Shown: piece after piece, positions 7,318 to 9,886 of the stretch
How the letters are laid out: each line of letters starts with the position of its first letter
Position numbering within the stretch: position 1 is the stretch's first letter
NCBI GenBank assembly: GCA_964440295.1
Contig: CAYTRT010000038.1
Span: 1-9,886 of the forward strand
Source of the DNA: CALIKS01 sp964440295
Lineage (GTDB): Archaea; Thermoproteota; Nitrososphaeria_A; Caldarchaeales; Calditenuaceae
DNA length: 9,886 bases
Reading direction: 5' to 3'
Translations under genes and position numbers: made by a program
Notes under the pieces: generated by a model
Databases searched by the model: none
Seen by the model: the letters and a program-made list of their open reading frames with translations, nothing else
What the model was told of the DNA's origin: nothing

Positions 7318-7389
7318 GGGCCGGTAGATCAGTGGTAGATCGCCCGCCTCGCACGCGGGAGGTCGCGGGTTCGAATCCCGCCCGGTCCA
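7318..7389 (+). tRNA. tRNA-Ala (anticodon CGC)
   Basis: A complete 72-base cloverleaf is visible. The acceptor stem is 7318-7324 with 7382-7388, and the discriminator is A7389. The D stem GATC/GATC is at 7327-7330 and 7338-7341 with loop AGTGGTA. The anticodon stem CCCGC/GCGGG is at 7343-7347 and 7355-7359 with loop CTCGCAC and anticodon CGC at 7350-7352. The T stem GCGGG/CCCGC is at 7365-7369 and 7377-7381 with loop TTCGAAT. The third acceptor pair is G3-U70, the universal identity element of alanine tRNA, which confirms the assignment. It decodes GCG. No intron is present and CCA is not encoded, so CCA is added by the nucleotidyltransferase. Confidence 0.98.
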
Positions 7390-7406
7390 CTCATCAACTT
7401 CTAAAA

Positions 7407-7425
7407 CCTCTTCAATAGAAAGAGG
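7407..7425. repeat. Short inverted repeat after tRNA-Ala
   Basis: CCTCTT (7407-7412) and AAGAGG (7420-7425) can pair as a six-base stem with a seven-base loop, 18 bases past the tRNA. The segment after it is pyrimidine-rich. It could help tRNA 3' end formation or termination, but archaeal terminators mainly need U tracts, so the role is unproven. Confidence 0.35.
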
Positions 7426-7448
7426 CATCCTTTCTGTCTGAGACTTCC

Positions 7449-7479
7449 TCATCATTTGTATTGATAATGAAAATGATGA
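7449..7479. repeat. 9-bp inverted repeat between tRNA-Ala and the flavoprotein gene
   Basis: TCATCATTT (7449-7457) and AAATGATGA (7471-7479) are perfectly complementary, with a 13-base spacer that itself can pair ATT with AAT. It lies nine bases beyond the stop of the leftward flavoprotein gene and about 60 bases beyond the rightward tRNA, which is the place for a bidirectional transcript end. It lacks a long T tract on either side. Confidence 0.45.
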
Positions 7480-7488
7480 CTGCTTGTT

Positions 7489-8640
7489 TTATGGTGGCAG
7501 AAATATTAGTCTTTCCGGTGGTAGTATCTTGTTTATCTCATTGGCTATAAGCATGTATATTCCTCCTTTAAGCATGTTTAGAGGCGACAGGCTTTTTTCG
7601 AGCTCGCTGTTTGATGACAACCTTTTTGCTTGCTTCTTTGCATTTGACTCCAACTTCCTGACAATTCTTCTCATTAGGTCTTCGTATGCTTTTGCAGCTT
7701 CTATGCCATCTTCTTCAGCCCTTGCTATGGCTTTGACTGCTAGGCGCCCGCTTAGTGCCGCGTTGTCCATTCCCACACCTCGATACATATCGACGAGACC
7801 TGCAGCGTCGCCAACCATCAATACCCTCCTCTCGCCCAAGTATATCGTGCTTTTTAGCGTCGAGGAGAAGCCCTCCTTTTTGACAATCTCCCCCCGAAGC
7901 CTATACCTCTTCTTGACGTAGTTGAAGAATCTATTTGCATATTCTAAGGGATTTTCGTTTGCGCCTGTACCTATCACCCATTTATCATCTTTCAGGTAAA
8001 CCCATGCAAACATTAGGGGACAAAATTCTCGGTTGAAGAACATGTAAAGCGTGTTGGGATCCAAGTCAGCCTCTCCAACAAAATAATAATTTATTGTTGC
8101 ACCAGTGGCTTTTTTGTCAAAATCCTGTGGCCGCATTTTTCTCCTAATTTTCGAGAGCATCCCATCGGCACCTATGAGGTAGCGGGCTTTAACTTCAAAT
8201 CGCCTGTTCTCCATAGCTAATTTAACAATGATCCTGTCATTGCCTTCGACAAAATCAATTAATGAGGTGCTATCGCGAAAATCAACCCCAGCATCAGCTG
8301 CTAAAGAGTTTAGCCAACTGTCAAAGGTTGATCTCCAAAAGTTCAGCATTTTCATTTTGCCTCTAAAGACCTTACCTTTAGGGGTCATCATCTCGACTTT
8401 AAAAAGCTCGTTTCTACAAAGTTTTTCACGCGGTATCTTCTCACCAATAAGTCTCTCAAAATATGAGAACTGGATTCCCGAACACGGTTTATTCCTAGGA
8501 GTCTTAAACTTCTCAATCAACAAAGTCTTAAAATTATTTTGAGCGGCAAACCTCGCAGCGACGGAACCAGCCACTCCACCACCAACGGCAACTACATCAT
8601 ACTCTTCCACGCCTAATCGCCCCTTAGTCACCTCATCCAC
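7489..8640 (-). CDS. Geranylgeranyl reductase family FAD-dependent oxidoreductase
   Basis: This is a flavoprotein of the geranylgeranyl reductase family, which saturates isoprenoid double bonds. In archaea, members reduce the chains of membrane lipids or quinones. It has up to 383 residues. An N-terminal Rossmann FAD site has YDVVAVGGGVAGS (14-26) and LLIEKF. The family PCSG motif is at 52-55. GADG is at 157-160, and GDAAGLVDMYRGVGMDNA (277-294) is the second FAD motif. FAWVYLKDD near 211 corresponds to the substrate-pocket segment. The C-terminus is a basic helical region. GTG at 8640 fits a leaderless transcript from the TATA box at 8667. GTG at 8610 (Val11) has a Shine-Dalgarno-like AGGGGCGAT and gives the usual family N-terminus, so the first ten residues are doubtful. 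The gene is clearly AT-richer than the ATP synthase genes. Its exact substrate cannot be read from the sequence. Confidence 0.88.
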   Translation of the reverse strand: MDEVTKGRLGVEEYDVVAVGGGVAGSVAARFAAQNNFKTLLIEKFKTPRNKPCSGIQFSYFERLIGEKIPREKLCRNELFKVEMMTPKGKVFRGKMKMLNFWRSTFDSWLNSLAADAGVDFRDSTSLIDFVEGNDRIIVKLAMENRRFEVKARYLIGADGMLSKIRRKMRPQDFDKKATGATINYYFVGEADLDPNTLYMFFNREFCPLMFAWVYLKDDKWVIGTGANENPLEYANRFFNYVKKRYRLRGEIVKKEGFSSTLKSTIYLGERRVLMVGDAAGLVDMYRGVGMDNAALSGRLAVKAIARAEEDGIEAAKAYEDLMRRIVRKLESNAKKQAKRLSSNSELEKSLSPLNMLKGGIYMLIANEINKILPPERLIFLPP

Positions 8641-8666
8641 TTCACAATCTTAACAGTTACTTATCC

Positions 8667-8672
8667 ATATAA
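8667..8672 (-). promoter_or_regulatory. TATA box for the flavoprotein gene
   Basis: TTATAT on the minus strand (ATATAA on the plus strand) is centred about 29 bases before the GTG at 8640, predicting a start of transcription near 8643. A perfect AATTTAAATT palindrome lies just upstream at 8681-8690, though AT-rich palindromes arise easily by chance. The spacing supports either a leaderless mRNA or a leader of about 33 bases if Val11 is the start. Confidence 0.5.
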
Positions 8673-8830
8673 GTAAATGGAATTTAAATTTAAGCATGAA
8701 TGATTTTTATGCATTATTTCGTTTTTGAAAGCGATCCATAGCAGTTACTATTAAGATTGTTGGAGTGAGTCCTGCTATTATCCAAAGTTGATAGTGGTAA
8801 AGAGGTGGTTTTAGTGATCTCTAACATTAC

Positions 8831-8882
8831 GCGATTTCATGCGATTTACCGATCAACAAACGAGTGTCTACGCATATCTACG
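8831..8882. repeat. Two pairs of direct repeats with 10-bp spacing upstream of the arsC-like gene
   Basis: GCGATTT occurs at 8831-8837 and 8841-8847, and TCTACG at 8867-8872 and 8877-8882. In each pair the copies start exactly ten bases apart, about one helical turn, so a protein could bind both on the same DNA face. They lie in the 296-base divergent gap (8641-8936) between the flavoprotein and arsC-like genes, upstream of the latter's TATA box. Apart from promoter elements this gap holds no convincing gene. Confidence 0.35.
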
Positions 8883-8895
8883 TCGTCTTTTAGCA

Positions 8896-8914
8896 TTTAT
8901 TAATTCGTCGACGA
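8896..8914 (+). promoter_or_regulatory. TATA box with adjoining 10-bp palindrome (candidate operator) of the arsC-like gene
   Basis: TTTATTAA (8896-8903) is a good archaeal TATA box and predicts transcription from about 8926, leaving a leader of about 11 bases. The perfect palindrome TCGTCGACGA (8905-8914) follows at once and lies between TATA box and start site, where a bound repressor would block RNA polymerase. No regulator gene is in the window, so which protein binds is unknown. Confidence 0.5.
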
Positions 8915-8936
8915 TATTCAAAAATGGTGGCGGCGA

Positions 8937-9335
8937 TTGAGGATTGTCTTATTCGTCTGCGTAGAGAATAGTTTCAGGAGCCAGATCGCTGAGGCATACT
9001 TCAATAGTCTTGCTCCTAAGGGGTGGAGAGCCTTAAGCGCTGGCATCAGGCCAGCTGTGAAGGTTCACCCCACCGCTGTCAAACTCATGGCTGAGGAGGG
9101 AATCGATATCAGTAACAATAGGCCGAGGCTCTTGACGAAAGAACTTCAAGAAAGTGCAGAGCTGGCAGTAATCGTCTGCAGCGGCTCAGAGTGTCCAGTC
9201 GTCTATGTTAGATATGTCGAGGAATGGAGCGTACCGGACCCATCATCAATGACCATAGAGGAGGCGAGGAAAGTGAGAGACGAGATAAGAGAAAGAGTCT
9301 ATAAACTTATTGATAGACTAAGAAATAATTTCTAA
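8937..9335 (+). CDS. Arsenate reductase (thioredoxin-type)/low-molecular-weight protein tyrosine phosphatase family
   Basis: The 132-residue protein has the low-molecular-weight phosphatase fold. Its phosphate-binding loop is C8-VENSF-R14-S15 (CX5R with the family Asn), and the general-acid Asp is D101 in WSVPDPSS. A second cysteine pair, C81 and C86 in VCSGSECP, resembles the relay cysteines of thioredoxin-linked ArsC enzymes, which reduce arsenate to arsenite; plain tyrosine phosphatases lack them. The S. aureus enzyme has a longer gap between these cysteines. ISNNRPRLL near 58 and the C-terminal EARKVRDEIRERV helix also match ArsC. Start: TTG at 8937, preceded by a GGTGG Shine-Dalgarno-like stretch. 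The overlapping ATG at 8924 is in another frame. No arsenite pump or ArsR gene lies nearby, so phosphatase activity cannot be excluded. The family is firm; the substrate is likely but not proven. Confidence 0.87.
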   Translation: MRIVLFVCVENSFRSQIAEAYFNSLAPKGWRALSAGIRPAVKVHPTAVKLMAEEGIDISNNRPRLLTKELQESAELAVIVCSGSECPVVYVRYVEEWSVPDPSSMTIEEARKVRDEIRERVYKLIDRLRNNF

Positions 9336-9388
9336 ATTTGATTTCGTCTCGATAAGGATACTTGTGTTATAGCTCTAGAACTTGATAA

Positions 9389-9394
9389 TTTTTT
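9389..9394 (+). terminator. T tract after the arsC-like gene
   Basis: Six consecutive T residues about 53 bases past the stop are the kind of U-rich signal that ends archaeal transcription without a hairpin. No stronger candidate exists before the convergent gene at 9448. Confidence 0.4.
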
Positions 9395-9426
9395 AACAAA
9401 TTAATAACATTAAGAGCCGGGTGGTG

Positions 9427-9452
9427 CATGAAGTCCCATCTTCGAGTTCATG
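9427..9452 (-). repeat. Inverted repeat overlapping the stop of the small hypothetical gene
   Basis: CATGAA (9427-9432) and TTCATG (9447-9452) can pair around a 14-base loop. The right arm contains the TGA stop of the leftward gene. Leftward of it the transcript would run into a T-rich stretch, so the site may end that gene's transcript. Confidence 0.3.
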
Positions 9453-9723
9453 GTATTATTTGGCCCCAAAAAGTTACAAAGTAACCTCCTTCACAACTAG
9501 CAACCCATCTTCCAAATGGAATCCAATTCACTTTATAATCGCAGATTAATGCGTATTCTCTGGTTCCGTCTGGTTGTATTACCCAGCCCATCGTTCCGTC
9601 TTTGTGAGCTTTCTCTCTGAATACTCTGTCATGTATTTCTTGATCGTCGATCCAAGGAGCCCAAGCTAATATTATCAATGCTGTTAAGGACACAATGATA
9701 ATAAAGACAATTTTAATGTTCAT
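9448..9723 (-). CDS. Small hypothetical protein with N-terminal membrane anchor or signal peptide
   Basis: I do not recognise a family. The 91-residue protein starts with a short basic tip (MNIK) and one hydrophobic helix of about 18 residues (IVFIIIVSLTALIILAWA), followed by an acidic, then mixed, extracytoplasmic-looking domain of about 65 residues. That domain is rich in aromatic residues (six Trp in the whole protein) and has two cysteines, in ALICDYK and VASCEGG, which could form a disulfide outside the cell. No lipobox cysteine follows the helix. I chose the ATG at 9723; a GTG at 9726 would add one residue. A TATA box centred near 9754 predicts transcription from about 9728, so the mRNA is nearly leaderless. 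Clear promoter, proper helix and balanced domain make a real gene likely. Confidence 0.65.
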   Translation of the reverse strand: MNIKIVFIIIVSLTALIILAWAPWIDDQEIHDRVFREKAHKDGTMGWVIQPDGTREYALICDYKVNWIPFGRWVASCEGGYFVTFWGQIIP

Positions 9724-9749
9724 CACTCATGATTGGTTAATAATGTCGA

Positions 9750-9757
9750 TTTATAAA
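9750..9757 (-). promoter_or_regulatory. TATA box for the small hypothetical gene
   Basis: The palindrome TTTATAAA is centred about 31 bases before the ATG at 9723 and predicts a transcript beginning a few bases before it. Because it is self-complementary it could also fire rightward, but no rightward gene is visible in the remaining 130 bases of the window. Confidence 0.5.
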
Positions 9758-9886
9758 CTTTGCAAGCTGACTCAATTTCTACTAATCAGTTCATAGAGGA
9801 TCTCAATTAATAGAGCCGCTCAATCGAGCAGCCGATGTCCTTATCTCTGAGTGAACAGCATTAAGGGACGGGAATCGAGGCATGCA

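Noticed and set aside
7449..7488. ATGATGA at 7473-7479, and on the opposite strand around 7449-7455, as C boxes of a C/D guide RNA
   Set aside because: No CTGA D box follows at a proper distance on either strand, and the motif is explained by the inverted repeat.
8924..8937. ATG at 8924 as start of the arsC-like gene
   Set aside because: It is out of frame with the CX5R-containing frame; TTG at 8937 gives the normal N-terminus.
9410..9455. TTCGAGTTC near 9441 as a tRNA T-loop
   Set aside because: No flanking T stem, anticodon arm or acceptor stem could be folded.
9865..9886. The minus-strand end of the window (CTCGATTCCCGTCC) resembles the T-arm of tRNA-Ala and could be an att repeat
   Set aside because: Only about ten of fourteen bases agree and the flanking bases cannot form the T stem.
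9799..9886. Minus-strand frame open from the right edge for about 28 codons, possibly the end of a gene
   Set aside because: Too short, with no recognisable motif; open by chance is as likely without the sequence beyond the edge.

Overview
The window is archaeal chromosomal DNA. The evidence is an A-type (archaeal V/A-type) ATP synthase gene set, a protein of the archaeal geranylgeranyl-reductase family, TATA boxes about 26 bp upstream of start codons in place of bacterial -35/-10 promoters, several apparently leaderless genes, frequent TTG/GTG starts, and a tRNA gene without an encoded CCA. The GC-rich left part and the gene content suggest a thermophilic member of the TACK/Thermoproteota side of the Archaea. 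This is inference, because no rRNA or taxonomic marker is present.

Layout. (1) 10-2143, plus strand: a tight three-gene run of an AIM24/TIGR00266-family protein, a DUF998 membrane protein and an S-adenosylmethionine hydrolase (DUF62, SAM hydroxide adenosyltransferase). The first two share a TAATG junction. (2) 2140-7263, minus strand: ATP synthase genes read F, E, a TauE/SafE-type permease, then A. Subunit A is interrupted exactly in its Walker A motif by a 520-residue LAGLIDADG intein. The expected B and D genes do not follow A; instead A converges with the SAM hydrolase gene with a 4-bp overlap of the stop codons. (3) 7283-7389: a nearly self-complementary TATA element lies between divergent subunit F and tRNA-Ala(CGC), at the right distance for both. 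(4) 7390-9886: a visibly AT-richer stretch starts right after the tRNA. It holds a geranylgeranyl-reductase-family flavoprotein, an arsenate reductase/low-molecular-weight phosphatase-family protein with a candidate operator in its promoter, and a small secreted or membrane-anchored hypothetical protein.

How the genes fit together. Subunits A, E and F belong to the rotary ATP synthase: A is the catalytic subunit, E the peripheral stalk and F the central stalk. Subunit A can bind ATP only after the intein removes itself, so ATP synthase assembly depends on protein splicing. The flavoprotein probably saturates isoprenoid chains, possibly of membrane lipids. The remaining genes have no clear shared pathway.

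I did not find a CRISPR array, insertion sequence, toxin-antitoxin pair or recognisable defence system. The most notable items are the P-loop intein with a possible internal helix-turn-helix, the shared TATA element, the permease inside the ATP synthase cluster, and the composition change at the tRNA 3' end.
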